From: JBDHWG01 sp046328525
Lineage (GTDB): Bacteria > Chloroflexota > Anaerolineae > Epilineales > JAHCIE01
Assembly: GCA_046328525.1 (NCBI GenBank)
Contig: JAXLWK010000004.1
Location: 434,001 to 498,000, forward strand
Reading direction: 5' to 3'
DNA: 64,000 nucleotides
In this document: one piece after another, positions 45,649-54,694 of the stretch
How the letters are laid out: the number at the start of each line of letters is the position of its first letter
Position numbering within the stretch: the stretch's first letter is position 1
Position numbers and translations under genes: made by a program
Notes under the pieces: generated by a model
The model's input: only the letters and a program-made list of their open reading frames with translations
Told to the model about the DNA's origin: nothing
Databases searched by the model: none

Positions 45649-46656
45649 TTAGCGATACCAATGCGGGCCGAAGTCCGCTTCGTAGAAGGGTGACACCATG
45701 CCGCCCGGCGGAACGATGCGGTCAATGGCGGCGCGGTCCTCGTCCGTCAGCGTCACGTCCAGCGCGCCCAGGTTGTCCTCGAGCTGCTCCATCGTGCGCG
45801 GGCCGATGATCGAGCTGCTGACGCCGGGCTGGACGACGGTCCACTGCAAGGCGATCTGCGAGATCGTGCAACCCTTCGCCTCGGCCATTGGCGCCAACCC
45901 CTCGACCACGTCGAACACGCCCTCGCGCCAGCGGCGCTGGTAGATCGGGTTGTCGGCCATGCCGGCGAAGCGCGTGTCCGGCGGCGGCGGGGCGTTGCGC
46001 GTGTACTTGCCGGTCAGCAGGCCGCCGGCCAGCGGGCTCCACGGGATGAGGCCGACGCCGTAGGTGCGCGCCAGGGGGATCAGGTCGCGCTCGATGCGGC
46101 GGTCGAGGATGTTGTACGGCGGCTGCTCGCACACGAAGCGGTTGAGGCCCAGCTCCTTCGACACGCACAGTGACTCCATGAGCTGCCACGCGCCGAACGT
46201 GCTCGTGCCGATGTAGCGCACCTTGCCGGCGCGGATCAGGTCGTCCAGGGCGCGCAGCGTCTCGTCAATCGGCGTCTGCGACTCCGGGCGGTGAATCTGG
46301 TACAGGTCAATCCAGTCAGTCTGAAGGCGGCGCAGGCTGGCATCGCACTGCTGGATGATGTGGCGGCGGCTGTTGCCCTGCATGTTGGGGTCGTCGTCGG
46401 CCATGACGCCGTGCACCTTGGTGGCGAGGACGACGCGGTGGCGCTGGCCGTTGCGCTTCAGCGCCTCGCCGGTCACCTCCTCGCTGCGGCCGCGGCTGTA
46501 GACGTTGGCCGTGTCAATGAAGTTGATGCCGGCGTCGAGGGCGCGGTCAATGATGGCGTAGGAGTCTTCCGGCTCGGTGCGGCCGCCGAACATCATCGCG
46601 CCGAGACACAGGACGCTGACCTGCACACCGGTGCGGCCCAGGTAACGGAATTCCAT
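45649..46656 (-). CDS. Aldo/keto reductase 2
   Basis: A 335-residue AKR of the YghZ/Tas-like group. The start YLGRTGVQVSVLCLGAMMFG is typical. The tetrad is Asp48, Tyr53 (NVYSRGRSEE), Lys80 (LATKVHG) and His122 (YQIHRPE). NADPH-site features are SSIIGPRTMEQLEDNLGAL near the C terminus. An AGGAG-type site lies before the ATG. A TACAAT (minus strand, 46687-46682) upstream may be the -10 of the operon promoter. It is first in the two-gene AKR unit. Confidence 0.92.
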   Translation of the reverse strand: MEFRYLGRTGVQVSVLCLGAMMFGGRTEPEDSYAIIDRALDAGINFIDTANVYSRGRSEEVTGEALKRNGQRHRVVLATKVHGVMADDDPNMQGNSRRHIIQQCDASLRRLQTDWIDLYQIHRPESQTPIDETLRALDDLIRAGKVRYIGTSTFGAWQLMESLCVSKELGLNRFVCEQPPYNILDRRIERDLIPLARTYGVGLIPWSPLAGGLLTGKYTRNAPPPPDTRFAGMADNPIYQRRWREGVFDVVEGLAPMAEAKGCTISQIALQWTVVQPGVSSSIIGPRTMEQLEDNLGALDVTLTDEDRAAIDRIVPPGGMVSPFYEADFGPHWYR

Positions 46657-46752
46657 GAACGATCTCCTGTGGGTGTGAATCTATTGTACCACAAAAAAGC
46701 ACTGCGACTCCGCTGACTATAACACCGGACCGGCGGCGCGGCAAGTTGGAAA

Positions 46753-46782
46753 TTGGACAGGTCGGGGGAGTCGGTGTAGAAT
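46753..46782 (+). promoter_or_regulatory. Sigma-70 promoter for rpsT
   Basis: TTGGAC (46753-46758), 18-base spacer, TAGAAT (46777-46782). It is placed 64 bases before the TTG start of the S20 gene. Confidence 0.6.
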
Positions 46783-46845
46783 TACCTGTCGTTCGCACGG
46801 ACTCATTTCATGCCGTCGGCATGTTGCTATTGGGAGGAATTGAAG

Positions 46846-47163
46846 TTGGCTAACACGAAAGCTGCCGAGAAAGCCATTCGCCAGAACGAGCGCCGCCGCG
46901 ATCGCAATCGCTGGTTCATCTCGCGCTCCCGCACTTACATGAAGAAGACGCTCAAGGCCCTGGACGCCGGTGATCTGAGCGGGGCGCAGGCCTCGTTCGT
47001 CGAGGCGCAGAGCGCGTTGGACAAGGCCGCCGAGAAGGGCATCATCCACAAGAACAACGCCTCGCGCCACAAGTCGCGTCTGGCCCAGCGCATCAAACAG
47101 GCTGAGGCCGCGGCCGCGTCGGGCGCGAAGCCGGCGGCAGCCCCCGCCCGCGCCACGCGCTAA
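46846..47163 (+). CDS. rpsT: Small ribosomal subunit protein bS20
   Basis: A 105-residue S20, which binds 16S rRNA early in 30S assembly. It begins ANTKAAEKAIRQNERRRDRN and continues with RTYMKKTLKALDAGDLS, AAEKGIIHKNNASRHKSRLAQ, all conserved S20 features. The start is a TTG (46846) preceded by GGGAGGAATTGAAG; starting there gives the usual M-ANTK N terminus. An upstream ATG at 46810 would add 12 non-conserved residues. The Ala/Pro-rich tail after residue 85 is longer than in many S20 proteins. TTG starts are common in rpsT and may limit expression. Confidence 0.95.
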   Translation: MANTKAAEKAIRQNERRRDRNRWFISRSRTYMKKTLKALDAGDLSGAQASFVEAQSALDKAAEKGIIHKNNASRHKSRLAQRIKQAEAAAASGAKPAAAPARATR

Positions 47164-47177
47164 ACATACGCCGCATT

Positions 47178-47250
47178 GCTGTCACGCTGAGCAGCGCGAA
47201 GCGTCCCCCCCGACTGCGCCGGGATGCTTCGTTTCACTCAGCATGACACA
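47178..47250. repeat. TGTCA(C/T)GCTGAG repeat after rpsT
   Basis: About 70 bp bounded by TGTCACGCTGAG and CTCAGCATGACA, with GCGAAGC/GCTTCG arms. A related copy lies at about 58690-58752 and a half copy at 30490-30520. Confidence 0.75.
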
Positions 47251-47269
47251 CCGCCCGCAGGCAAATGCC

Positions 47270-47298
47270 AGGCCATCCCCGCATGGGGATGGCCTTTC
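47270..47298. terminator. Bidirectional-type terminator hairpin
   Basis: A perfect 11 bp stem (AGGCCATCCCC with GGGGATGGCCT, loop GCAT). It follows rpsT and touches the stop of the convergent HNH gene, so it may end both. Confidence 0.75.
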
Positions 47299-47734
47299 AC
47301 TCGTTGTTGAGCTTGGGTGGATGCCTGCTAATCGCGTACAAAGCGGCCCTCATATTGACGAGGCCTGGGCGATTGAGTTGCAGTGCTTCCACAGTCGCTC
47401 GCCCAGTTGGAGTCAACCCTACCACGTGGGTATAGTCCTCGCTCCAACTGAAGTGCTCTTGCCACTGCTGATGTCGCGGGTCAAAGATGGCAACCGTCTT
47501 GCCGTCAGTCGGATCCTGCGCCTCGGTCTTGTTGTACTTGCGACCGTTACAGCCTGAACAAGCAAGCGCGAGGTTAACAAGATCGTTCGTCCCGCCTCGG
47601 CTGAGCGGGGTGATATGCTCCACAGCAAATGTCTCCGTCGCGTAGTCTGCCCGACTCTGACAATACTCACAGCGGCCTTGCGCGCGCTCAATCACGATAC
47701 GTTGTACATCGCTGGAAAGGCGAACTCTAGGCAT
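47297..47734 (-). CDS. HNH endonuclease, pair 2
   Basis: A 145-residue HNH nuclease closely related to the one at 30543-30974. Cys22/Cys25 (RCEYC), Glu39-His40 (AVEHITPLSRGG), Asn54, Cys59/Cys62 and Asn63/Lys66 fall at identical residue numbers. The shared family end reads RHQQWQEHFSWSEDYTHVVGLTPTGRATVEAL. It overlaps the partner gene at 47727 by 8 bases. It is intact and probably a sequence-nonspecific or nicking DNase. The biological target is unknown. Confidence 0.87.
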   Translation of the reverse strand: MPRVRLSSDVQRIVIERAQGRCEYCQSRADYATETFAVEHITPLSRGGTNDLVNLALACSGCNGRKYNKTEAQDPTDGKTVAIFDPRHQQWQEHFSWSEDYTHVVGLTPTGRATVEALQLNRPGLVNMRAALYAISRHPPKLNNE

Positions 47735-48134
47735 AGTTAGCGCGGCGGATGCCGAGCTGGGTCATGAGGGTATCCACGGAGACGTTTCGCAATTGCGCCA
47801 GTGTCGTTAAGTGGCGCAGGCGCTCAGCATCTGCAAGCTCGATTTGATCGCTTATCTCCAATAGCTCCTGGTGCTCCTCCGGTGTGATCGTCTCGTCGTG
47901 GAGTTTCCCATTGAGCTCGTCGTAGCGCACGCGGACGTCGGGCCGCACGCCACGATTGATCTGCTCAAGCAAGTCGGCCTCGTTCTTGGGCAGGCTCACA
48001 GCGTTACGCTGCGCACGCAGGGCGATGACCCGATCCACGAACTGCGTCAACTCCTGGTTGTTGAGCCGGGCGACGCCTTCCAGGACCTCGTCAACGTCAA
48101 TCTCGATGTGTGAAGTGACCTGAACTTTGGGCAT
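47727..48134 (-). CDS. Small helical partner of HNH nuclease, pair 2
   Basis: A 135-residue protein from ATG 48134. It begins with a beta-strand (PKVQVTSHIEIDVDEVLEGVARL) and continues as an acidic helical protein (QELTQFVDRVIALRAQRNA, PEEHQELLEISDQIELADAER), closing with a short helix rich in Leu. The stop overlaps the HNH gene by 8 bases, so synthesis is coupled. Together with the equivalent at 30980-31342 it suggests a recurring two-gene unit of regulator/chaperone plus HNH nuclease. Confidence 0.65.
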   Translation of the reverse strand: MPKVQVTSHIEIDVDEVLEGVARLNNQELTQFVDRVIALRAQRNAVSLPKNEADLLEQINRGVRPDVRVRYDELNGKLHDETITPEEHQELLEISDQIELADAERLRHLTTLAQLRNVSVDTLMTQLGIRRANYA

Positions 48135-48209
48135 ACGCCATACATCGCCTTTCTCTGTGTCCTCTGTGCCTCTGTGGCAATTCTGCTGGTCCGCCTTCAT
48201 GAGAGGAAG

Positions 48210-49331
48210 CTAGAGCTTGGCATCACGCGCGACGGCGGCGGCGTGTCGGGCGCGGGCCACCACCGCCCCATCCACGGCGTCGGCCAGCGCCGCGCCGGCG
48301 ACGTCGGCCAGGTCGCGCAGCAGGAACGCCGCCAGCGGCGTCGCCGCGTAGCTCCTCTCCCACGCCGCCCGGTCCACGCCCTCCTCCAGTAGCATCCCCA
48401 GCGCGTCCAGGTAGAACGAGGCGGCGGCGGCGCTCGACAGCGGCGGCTCGCGCAGGCTCGACCACAGCGCCCATACATCCCACGACGACGGCGCCACCTG
48501 GATGCCCGCCCAGTCCACCACCACCAGGTGATCGTCCGTCAGGCCGACGTTGGCGACCGTGGGCGTGCCGTGGACAACCGTGGGCGGGGCGGCGGCCAGG
48601 CGCTCGATGAGCGTCTCTGGCGACTGAAGCACGCGATACAGCGCCTCGGCATCCTCCAACGGCAGCGCGTCGAACAGGGCGCGCAGGTTCTCGCCGGCGT
48701 GCGGTGCGTTGGCCTGAAGCACCAGGCTCGGCAGCCCCTCCGGCAGATCGCCCGCCATCGCCCCCGCATACAGCGCCGTCGCGCCGCGCACCCACTCCGC
48801 CTGCCGCGTCAGCCACGGGTACACAAAGTCCAGCACGGGGCCGGCGTCCCAATGGAGCGCGTGCATCTCGGCCAGGCGGTACAGCATCAGCCGCACCTCC
48901 TCATCGCTCAAGCGCGCCTGAAGACGCGCCGGACCGAGGGTCTCGGCCAGCAGCGACGTCATGATCCAGGCGGGCCGACTCTCGCGGGCGCGGGCGCTGG
49001 CAATCGTCGGGTCCACGATGCTGGACGGCAGGACGGAGAGCAGGTCGCTCTCCAGGGCGGCGATCTCGGCGGGCGCGTCGAGGCGCGGGTTGAACGCCTC
49101 GCTCCACGTCGGCCCCGGCAGCACGCGCAGCACCACGTCCAGCTCGGCGCGGCCGGCCTCGCCGCTGCCGGTCAGGTGGATGCGGTACAGCGGGCCATCG
49201 CTGGGCCGCGCCGAGGGCAGCGGCTCGCTTTGCAGGTCGTCGAGCACCAGGTCATCCTGGTCGAGCACAACACGCATCAGGGCGGTGTAGCCGCCCTTGG
49301 ACAGAATCTGGGGTAGGTAGCTATCGGCCAT
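48210..49331 (-). CDS. APH-family phosphotransferase
   Basis: A 373-residue protein of the aminoglycoside phosphotransferase/choline kinase superfamily. The start at 49331 has GAGGAGG 5 bases upstream. The N-lobe includes LYRIHLTGSGEAGRAELDVVLRVLPG. The catalytic-loop equivalent is VVHGTPTVANVGLTDDHLVVVDWAGI, where the family HGDxxxxN reads HGTPTVAN; the DxD-like metal site is VVDWAG. The Asp-to-Thr change at the catalytic base position is unusual and may alter or abolish kinase activity. The reading frame stays open far upstream antisense to the GH127 gene; that extension is not gene-like. Confidence 0.78.
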   Translation of the reverse strand: MADSYLPQILSKGGYTALMRVVLDQDDLVLDDLQSEPLPSARPSDGPLYRIHLTGSGEAGRAELDVVLRVLPGPTWSEAFNPRLDAPAEIAALESDLLSVLPSSIVDPTIASARARESRPAWIMTSLLAETLGPARLQARLSDEEVRLMLYRLAEMHALHWDAGPVLDFVYPWLTRQAEWVRGATALYAGAMAGDLPEGLPSLVLQANAPHAGENLRALFDALPLEDAEALYRVLQSPETLIERLAAAPPTVVHGTPTVANVGLTDDHLVVVDWAGIQVAPSSWDVWALWSSLREPPLSSAAAASFYLDALGMLLEEGVDRAAWERSYAATPLAAFLLRDLADVAGAALADAVDGAVVARARHAAAVARDAKL

Positions 49332-49398
49332 CGAATCCTCCTCTACATACCTACAAAGCTTACTGACACCGGGCCGCCTGTCAACCAGACGCCGCGCG

Positions 49399-49426
49399 TT
49401 GACTCTGCCTGCCAGCGTGTTATACT
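49399..49426 (+). promoter_or_regulatory. Sigma-70 promoter for the GH127 gene
   Basis: TTGACT (49399-49404), 16-base spacer, TATACT (49421-49426). The ATG follows at 49455 after a GCAGGAGG-type ribosome site. Confidence 0.7.
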
Positions 49427-49454
49427 CTAGCCCACAGCACGCGCAGGAGGAAAC

Positions 49455-51347
49455 ATGGCGACCTATCGTGAGGCAGACTGGACCCCCGTGCCCTGGACGC
49501 GGGTCACGCTCGACGGCGGCCTGTGGGCGGAGCGGCAGCGCGTCAACCACGAACGCACCCTCCCCGCCGTTTACCGCCAGCTCCAGGACACCGGCCGCCT
49601 GGACGCCTTCCGCCTCACCTGGCGGCCGGGCATGCAGCCGGTGCCGCACCAGTTCTGGGACTCCGATGTCGCCAAGTGGCTCGAAGCCGCCGCCTACAGC
49701 CTGGGCACGCGCCCCGACCCAGACCTCGCCGCCCGCGTGGACGACACCATCGCCCTGATCGCCTCGGCGCAGCAGCCCGACGGCTACCTGAACACCCACT
49801 TCACCGCCGTCGAGCCGCACAACCGCTGGACGAACCTGCGCGACATGCACGAGCTGTACTGCGCCGGCCACCTCATCGAGGCCGCCGTCGCCCACTACAA
49901 CGCCACCGGCAAAACAACCCTGCTCGCGCCCGCGCGCCGCTACGCCGACACCATGGACGCCGTCTTCGGGCCGCGGCCCGGCCAGAAGCGCGGCTACTGC
50001 GGCCACGAGGAGATCGAGCTGGCCCTGGTGCGCCTGGCTCACGCCGCCCACGAAGCCCGCTACCTGCGCCTGGCGCAGTACTTCGTGGACGAACGCGGCC
50101 GCCGCCCGCACTACTTCGACCAGGAGGCCCTGGCGCGGGGCGAGGACCCGGCGGCGTTCTGGGCGGGCGGGTATGCTTACAATCAGGCCCACATCCCGGT
50201 GCGCGAGCAGACCGAGGTCGTCGGCCACGCCGTGCGCGCCATGTACCTCTACTCGGCCATGGCCGACCTGGCGCTGGAAACGGGCGACACCGCCCTGGCC
50301 GCGGCCTGCCGCCGGTTGTGGACGCACCTCACGTCGCGGCGGCTGTACGTCACCGGCGGCATCGGCCCGTCGCGCGACAACGAGGGCTTCACCGCCGACT
50401 ACGACCTGCCGAACGCGACCGCCTACGCCGAGACGTGCGCCGCCATCGGCCTCGTCTTTTGGGCGCAGCGCATGACGCGGCTGGAGCGCGACGGCCGCTA
50501 CGCCGACGCGCTGGAGACGGCGCTGTACAACGGCGTCCTCAGCGGCGTCTCCCTCGACGGCGAGACCTTCTTCTACGAGAACCCCCTCGCCAGTGATGGG
50601 CAGCACCTGCGCCAGCCGTGGTATAGCTGCGCCTGCTGCCCGCCCAACATCGCCCGTCTGATCGCCTCCGTCGGCGGCTACGTCTACGCCCAGGGCGACG
50701 CCGACGCCGTCATTCATCTGTATGCCCACGGCAGCGGCCGCCTGTCCCTCGGCGGCGGGGCAGTCACGCTGCGCCAGGAGACCGGCTACCCGTGGGACGG
50801 CTGCGTCTCGGTGCGGGTGGAGATGGACGCGCCGCTGCCGTTCCGCCTCTGGCTGCGGCGGCCCGGCTGGGCGCGGGAGGCGACGTTGCGCGTCAACGGC
50901 GTGGCGGTAGACCCCGACAGCGTCACAGAGCGCGGCTACATGCGGCTGGAACGGACGTGGCGGCCGGGCGACGAGGTGACTGCGGAGTTCCCGATGCCTG
51001 TCGAGCGCGTCTACGCGCACCCCGACATCGCCGCCGACGTCGGGCGGGTGGCGCTGCGACGCGGCCCGCTGGTCTACTGCGTCGAGGGGGTGGACATGGA
51101 GGTTCCGCTGCACCGGCTGCGGCTGCCGCGCGCGGCGGAGATGGCGGCGGTGTACGACGAGGGGCTGCTCGGCGGCGTGATCGCGCTGCGGGGTGAGGCG
51201 CTGGCCGCCGACCCGGACGACTGGGGCGAGGGGCTGTATCGCGCCGCGCCGCCGGCCCTCCGCCCAACATCCCTCACCGCCGTCCCGTACTACGCCTGGG
51301 ACAACCGCGCGCCGGGCGAGATGGCCGTCTGGCTGGTTGAACAGTAA
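49455..51347 (+). CDS. GH127 beta-L-arabinofuranosidase-like hydrolase
   Basis: A 630-residue glycoside hydrolase. The (alpha/alpha)6 barrel part shows RLTWRPGMQPVPHQFWDSDV, EPHNRWTNLRDMHELYCAGH, and the zinc/nucleophile motif CACCPPNIARL with Cys392, Cys394 and Cys395. The Glu partner is in ETFFYENPL just before. The C-terminal beta-sandwich begins about residue 420. GH127 removes terminal beta-L-arabinofuranose from plant glycans and arabino-oligosaccharides using a zinc-bound cysteine. There is no signal peptide, so it acts on imported oligosaccharides. A clean promoter and single-gene layout suggest independent expression. The MFS transporter downstream points the other way. Confidence 0.9.
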   Translation: MATYREADWTPVPWTRVTLDGGLWAERQRVNHERTLPAVYRQLQDTGRLDAFRLTWRPGMQPVPHQFWDSDVAKWLEAAAYSLGTRPDPDLAARVDDTIALIASAQQPDGYLNTHFTAVEPHNRWTNLRDMHELYCAGHLIEAAVAHYNATGKTTLLAPARRYADTMDAVFGPRPGQKRGYCGHEEIELALVRLAHAAHEARYLRLAQYFVDERGRRPHYFDQEALARGEDPAAFWAGGYAYNQAHIPVREQTEVVGHAVRAMYLYSAMADLALETGDTALAAACRRLWTHLTSRRLYVTGGIGPSRDNEGFTADYDLPNATAYAETCAAIGLVFWAQRMTRLERDGRYADALETALYNGVLSGVSLDGETFFYENPLASDGQHLRQPWYSCACCPPNIARLIASVGGYVYAQGDADAVIHLYAHGSGRLSLGGGAVTLRQETGYPWDGCVSVRVEMDAPLPFRLWLRRPGWAREATLRVNGVAVDPDSVTERGYMRLERTWRPGDEVTAEFPMPVERVYAHPDIAADVGRVALRRGPLVYCVEGVDMEVPLHRLRLPRAAEMAAVYDEGLLGGVIALRGEALAADPDDWGEGLYRAAPPALRPTSLTAVPYYAWDNRAPGEMAVWLVEQ

Positions 51348-51393
51348 CGCAGAGGCGCAGAGACGCAAAGGAAGAAGAGGTATTCGGAATTCA

Positions 51394-51467
51394 GTAGGGG
51401 CGATCCTTGTGGTCGCCCTGGGTAGCCCGCGTGGCTACCCAGGGCGACCACAAGGGATCGCCCCTAC
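51394..51467. repeat. 74 bp long inverted repeat
   Basis: GTAGGGGCGATCCTTGTGGT and its near-exact reverse complement enclose a CGCCCTGGGTAGCC hairpin. Related to 20426-20477. It lies directly after the GH127 gene and may end its transcript. Confidence 0.85.
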
Positions 51468-51632
51468 GGATATGCCCAACGGGTCTTCTGATCATGCAAG
51501 GCCCTGTTGGGGTTCGTCCAGTCCACAGGACTTCGCCCTCTTAGCGCCGCGGCTTTAGCCCGGCGCGTCGCCCCATCTTTTTTCGCGCCTTTCGCTCCTT
51601 TCGCGCCTATCGTGGTCCAGCGCCTCCCGCAG

Positions 51633-52964
51633 CTACGCTGCAATCTCCTCCAAAGTCCGGCCGCGGGTCTCGGGGCCGAAGGCCAGCACGATGAGGCCGC
51701 CGAGCAGCATGACCGCTGTGAACATTAGGAACACATTCTGGTCGCCGCCGAAGACGGCGATCTGGTAGGCGACGGAGAGCGGCGCGAGGAAGGCGAACAG
51801 CCGCCCGACCGCCGCCGCCCACCCCGCCCCTGTCCCGCGCAGCCGCGTCGGGTACATCTCCGGTGTGTACGCGTACACCACCCCCCACGCCCCCAGGTTA
51901 AAGAAGCTCACCACGCTGCCCCAGAACAGAATGGACGGTACATCCTTCGCGGCGAGGGCGACCTGGCCGAAGAAGAACGCGCCGACGGCCGCGCCGAACA
52001 GGAACCCGACCAGCGTGACCTTGCGCCCGATGCGCTCGACGAGGTAGGCAGCGGCGAAGTAGCCGGGGATCTGGGCGATCGCGATGATGAGGTTGAACAG
52101 CAGGGCCTCGTTGAGGGCGAAGCCCTTGCGCACGAACTGGGTCGGCAGCCACAGGAAGATGCCGTAGTAGCTGAAGTTCATCGTCGCCCACATGACCCAC
52201 AGCACCAGCGTTCGCGTGCGGTAGGCGGACGCGAACAGCTCGGCGACGCGGCTCGGCGTCCTGGACGGAACCTCCGTCGCCGCCGTTTCCGTGGGCGGCG
52301 CAATCCCCGCGCTCCTCTCCATCTCCGCCACCACCGCCTCCGCCTCGGCGGTGCGGCCCTGGTTCAGCAGGTAGCGGGGCGACTCGGGGATGCTGCGGCG
52401 AATCACGAACACGTACAGCGCCGGTAGCGCGCCGATGAGGAAGGCCACGCGCCACCCGAAGCTGGGGATGACGAGGAAGCCGATGAGCGCGGCCAGGACA
52501 CTGCCGTAGGCCCAGAAACTCTCCAGCAGCACGACCAGGGAGCCTCGGCGGCTGGCGGGCGCGAACTCGGACACCAGGGTACTGGCGACGGGCAGCTCAC
52601 CGCCCAGGCCAAGCCCGGCCAGGAAGCGCACGGCCATGAGCATGCCCAGGCCCGTCGCCAGCGCCGACAGCCCGGTGAAGATGCTATAGACGAGCAGCGT
52701 CACCTGGAAGACGGCCTTGCGCCCGACGCGGTCGGCCATGCGGCCGGCGATGAGCGCGCCGAAGAACAGGCCGGCGACGTTGGCGGTGTTGATGGCCTGG
52801 CTCTCCAGCGGCGTGAGTTGCCACGCCAGGGACACGGCGGCGACGACCGACGCGACGAGCAGGATGTCCATGGCGTCGAACATCCAGCCCAGGCCGCTGA
52901 CGACGAGCAGCCGCCAGTGAAAACGAGTCAGGGGGAGCCGGTCAAGGCGTTCGTAGAGCGTCAT
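51633..52964 (-). CDS. MFS transporter, sugar/aromatic-acid type
   Basis: A 443-residue major facilitator with 12 predicted helices. The signature between helices 2 and 3 is GRMADRVGRKAVFQ, and the equivalent half-repeat is ERIGRKVTLVGFLFG. The central signature is RRSIPESPRYLLNQGR, typical of the sugar porter and aromatic acid:H+ symporter branches, followed by a cytoplasmic loop. Start 52964 follows the HpaD-like gene by 20 bases on the same strand, so this is likely the uptake system of that pathway. The substrate is inferred to be an aromatic acid, but a sugar is possible. Confidence 0.88.
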   Translation of the reverse strand: MTLYERLDRLPLTRFHWRLLVVSGLGWMFDAMDILLVASVVAAVSLAWQLTPLESQAINTANVAGLFFGALIAGRMADRVGRKAVFQVTLLVYSIFTGLSALATGLGMLMAVRFLAGLGLGGELPVASTLVSEFAPASRRGSLVVLLESFWAYGSVLAALIGFLVIPSFGWRVAFLIGALPALYVFVIRRSIPESPRYLLNQGRTAEAEAVVAEMERSAGIAPPTETAATEVPSRTPSRVAELFASAYRTRTLVLWVMWATMNFSYYGIFLWLPTQFVRKGFALNEALLFNLIIAIAQIPGYFAAAYLVERIGRKVTLVGFLFGAAVGAFFFGQVALAAKDVPSILFWGSVVSFFNLGAWGVVYAYTPEMYPTRLRGTGAGWAAAVGRLFAFLAPLSVAYQIAVFGGDQNVFLMFTAVMLLGGLIVLAFGPETRGRTLEEIAA

Positions 52965-52983
52965 GCGGTTCCTTTGACGGTGT

Positions 52984-53970
52984 TCAGGTGATAAAGTCCG
53001 GGCGGTCCTGCAGGGTGGTGGGCGACGTGGGTAGAAGCTCGCCCGTGAGGATGTCCTCGACGAGGGCGGCGTCGTTGAACCAGCTCGCCGGCGGCGTGTG
53101 GCCCCAGAACGTCGAGCGGCGTGGGTCGTTGATGCTCCAGCGCTGCGGCGGCTGGTCCGGGTCGGAGACGAGGTAGTCGCCGGCGCACAGCTCGATGCGG
53201 TTGCCATCCGGGTCGCGCAGGTAGAGGAACAAGGCGTTGGTCAGGCCGTGGCGGCCGGGGCCGCGCTCGATGGCGTGGCCGTAGCCGGCGGCGGCCAGGA
53301 TGTCGCACGCGCGGAGGATGTCCATCTCCTCGCGCACGGCGAAGCCGATGTGATGGAGGCGCGGGCCAGCGCCGCTCATCACCGCGATGTCGTGGACGGT
53401 CTGCTTGCGGCGCAGGTAAGCCGACCACAGCCGCGCCTCTGGCCCCTCGGTCTCTGTGTACTCCGAGAGCCAGAAGCCCAGGTTGTCGTGATACCAGGCA
53501 TACGCGGCGCGCACGTCCGGCGCCTGCACGTTGAAGTGGTCCAGGCGCATGACCCGCGCGCCACGCTGGAGGTCGTAACGCCGCAGCAGGCGCTCGGCCG
53601 GCTGCATGTCGTGGTAGAACTCGACCGGCAGGCCGCACGGGTCCTGGACCCGCAGCGCCTCGCCCTGGCCGCGCTCCTCGCCCGCCTCCACCCAGCAATG
53701 CGCCAGGCTGCGGCTCGCGTAGAGCCGCGCCAGCTCATCCAGGTCGGCCGACGACGCGACGTGGAACGCGATGTGGCCCAGGCCGGGGCTGGCGGCGTGG
53801 CGCAGGATCAGCGAGTGGTGCTCGCGCTCCTCGTATCCGCGCAGGTAGATGCGCTCCGCGTCCCGCGCCGTCTCCACGAAGCCGAGGACATCCACATAGA
53901 ACGTCTGGGCGCGCCCCAGGTCGGTGACGCGCACCTCGGCATGGGCGGCGCGCACAATGTTCAGCGCCAT
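52984..53970 (-). CDS. Extradiol ring-cleavage dioxygenase (HpaD-like)
   Basis: A 328-residue type I extradiol dioxygenase with two vicinal-oxygen-chelate modules. The metal ligands are His145 (RLDHFNV), His206 or His207 (RLHHIGF) and Glu260 (GNRIELC). The end, RRSTFWGHTPPASWFNDAALVED, is characteristic of 3,4-dihydroxyphenylacetate 2,3-dioxygenase. The reaction opens a catechol ring next to the hydroxyls with Fe(II) or Mn(II). It is flanked by an HpaC-like flavin reductase (10 bases upstream) and the MFS gene. The rest of the homoprotocatechuate pathway is not in the window. Confidence 0.87.
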   Translation of the reverse strand: MALNIVRAAHAEVRVTDLGRAQTFYVDVLGFVETARDAERIYLRGYEEREHHSLILRHAASPGLGHIAFHVASSADLDELARLYASRSLAHCWVEAGEERGQGEALRVQDPCGLPVEFYHDMQPAERLLRRYDLQRGARVMRLDHFNVQAPDVRAAYAWYHDNLGFWLSEYTETEGPEARLWSAYLRRKQTVHDIAVMSGAGPRLHHIGFAVREEMDILRACDILAAAGYGHAIERGPGRHGLTNALFLYLRDPDGNRIELCAGDYLVSDPDQPPQRWSINDPRRSTFWGHTPPASWFNDAALVEDILTGELLPTSPTTLQDRPDFIT

Positions 53971-53980
53971 GATCGCCTCC

Positions 53981-54577
53981 TCAACGCCGCGTGTCGTCGT
54001 ACCACGGGTCGTAGTACATCGGGATGGGCGCGGCGTCGGCGTTCCCATCGGCCGGCGGCCGCACGATAGCCTGGGCCAGCTGGCGATACTGCCCGGCGTA
54101 GAACAGCAGCGGCGAGCCGGGCATCTCGCCCTGGTGGAGCGCGACGACGCGGCCGATGACGATCCAGTGGTCGCCGCCGTCCAGGATGTGCGCCACCGTG
54201 CAGGCCACCGACGCGAGGCAGCCGTCGAGGCGAGGCGCGCCGACCCACGGGACGAAGCGGAAGTCGGGCCGCGCCATGCCCTTCCGCGCGCCGCCGGCGA
54301 AGTAGCGCGACAGCGGCTCCTGCTCGACGCGCAGAATGTTGACGGTGAACACGCCGGTGTCGCGGACGATGGGGAAGAGGTGGGCGCGGCGGTCTACGTT
54401 GAACAGCAGCAGCAGCGGCTCCAGGGAGAGGGATGTGACGGAATTGGCCGTCATGCCGTGCGTGTCTTCCCCCTCCTGGGCGACGATCACGGTCACGCCC
54501 GTGGCGAACTGCCCGATGACGCGGCGGTAATTTTGGGCGTCGGCGGGCGCGTCGTATGCAGCGGATGGGTCTGGCAT
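53981..54577 (-). CDS. Flavin reductase domain protein (HpaC-like)
   Basis: A 198-residue FMN-binding split-barrel protein. It has the start YRRVIGQFATGVTVIVA, the flavin site GMTANSVTSLSLEPLLLLFNV, and GDHWIVIGRVVALHQ, matching flavin reductases that feed two-component monooxygenases. Such a component would supply reduced flavin for hydroxylating 4-hydroxyphenylacetate before the neighbouring extradiol dioxygenase acts. No oxygenase component (HpaB) is adjacent. It is first in the three-gene minus-strand unit. Confidence 0.87.
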   Translation of the reverse strand: MPDPSAAYDAPADAQNYRRVIGQFATGVTVIVAQEGEDTHGMTANSVTSLSLEPLLLLFNVDRRAHLFPIVRDTGVFTVNILRVEQEPLSRYFAGGARKGMARPDFRFVPWVGAPRLDGCLASVACTVAHILDGGDHWIVIGRVVALHQGEMPGSPLLFYAGQYRQLAQAIVRPPADGNADAAPIPMYYDPWYDDTRR

Positions 54578-54694
54578 ATGGCTCTTTATGGCCTGTCCGA
54601 AGCGTTCGTTCTTTGCGAACGCATCAGGTCTTTCCTTTCTGCCTCAATTATACTCTATCCCCCAGCGAGCGCTCAACGCCTCGCGGGCCAACCC

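Noticed and set aside
49332..51368. Very long minus-strand open frame extending the APH-like gene across the GH127 gene
   Set aside because: It is antisense to a well-supported hydrolase, has Arg/Ala/Val-rich composition, and a clear ribosome site plus ATG exists at 49331. High GC explains the lack of stops.
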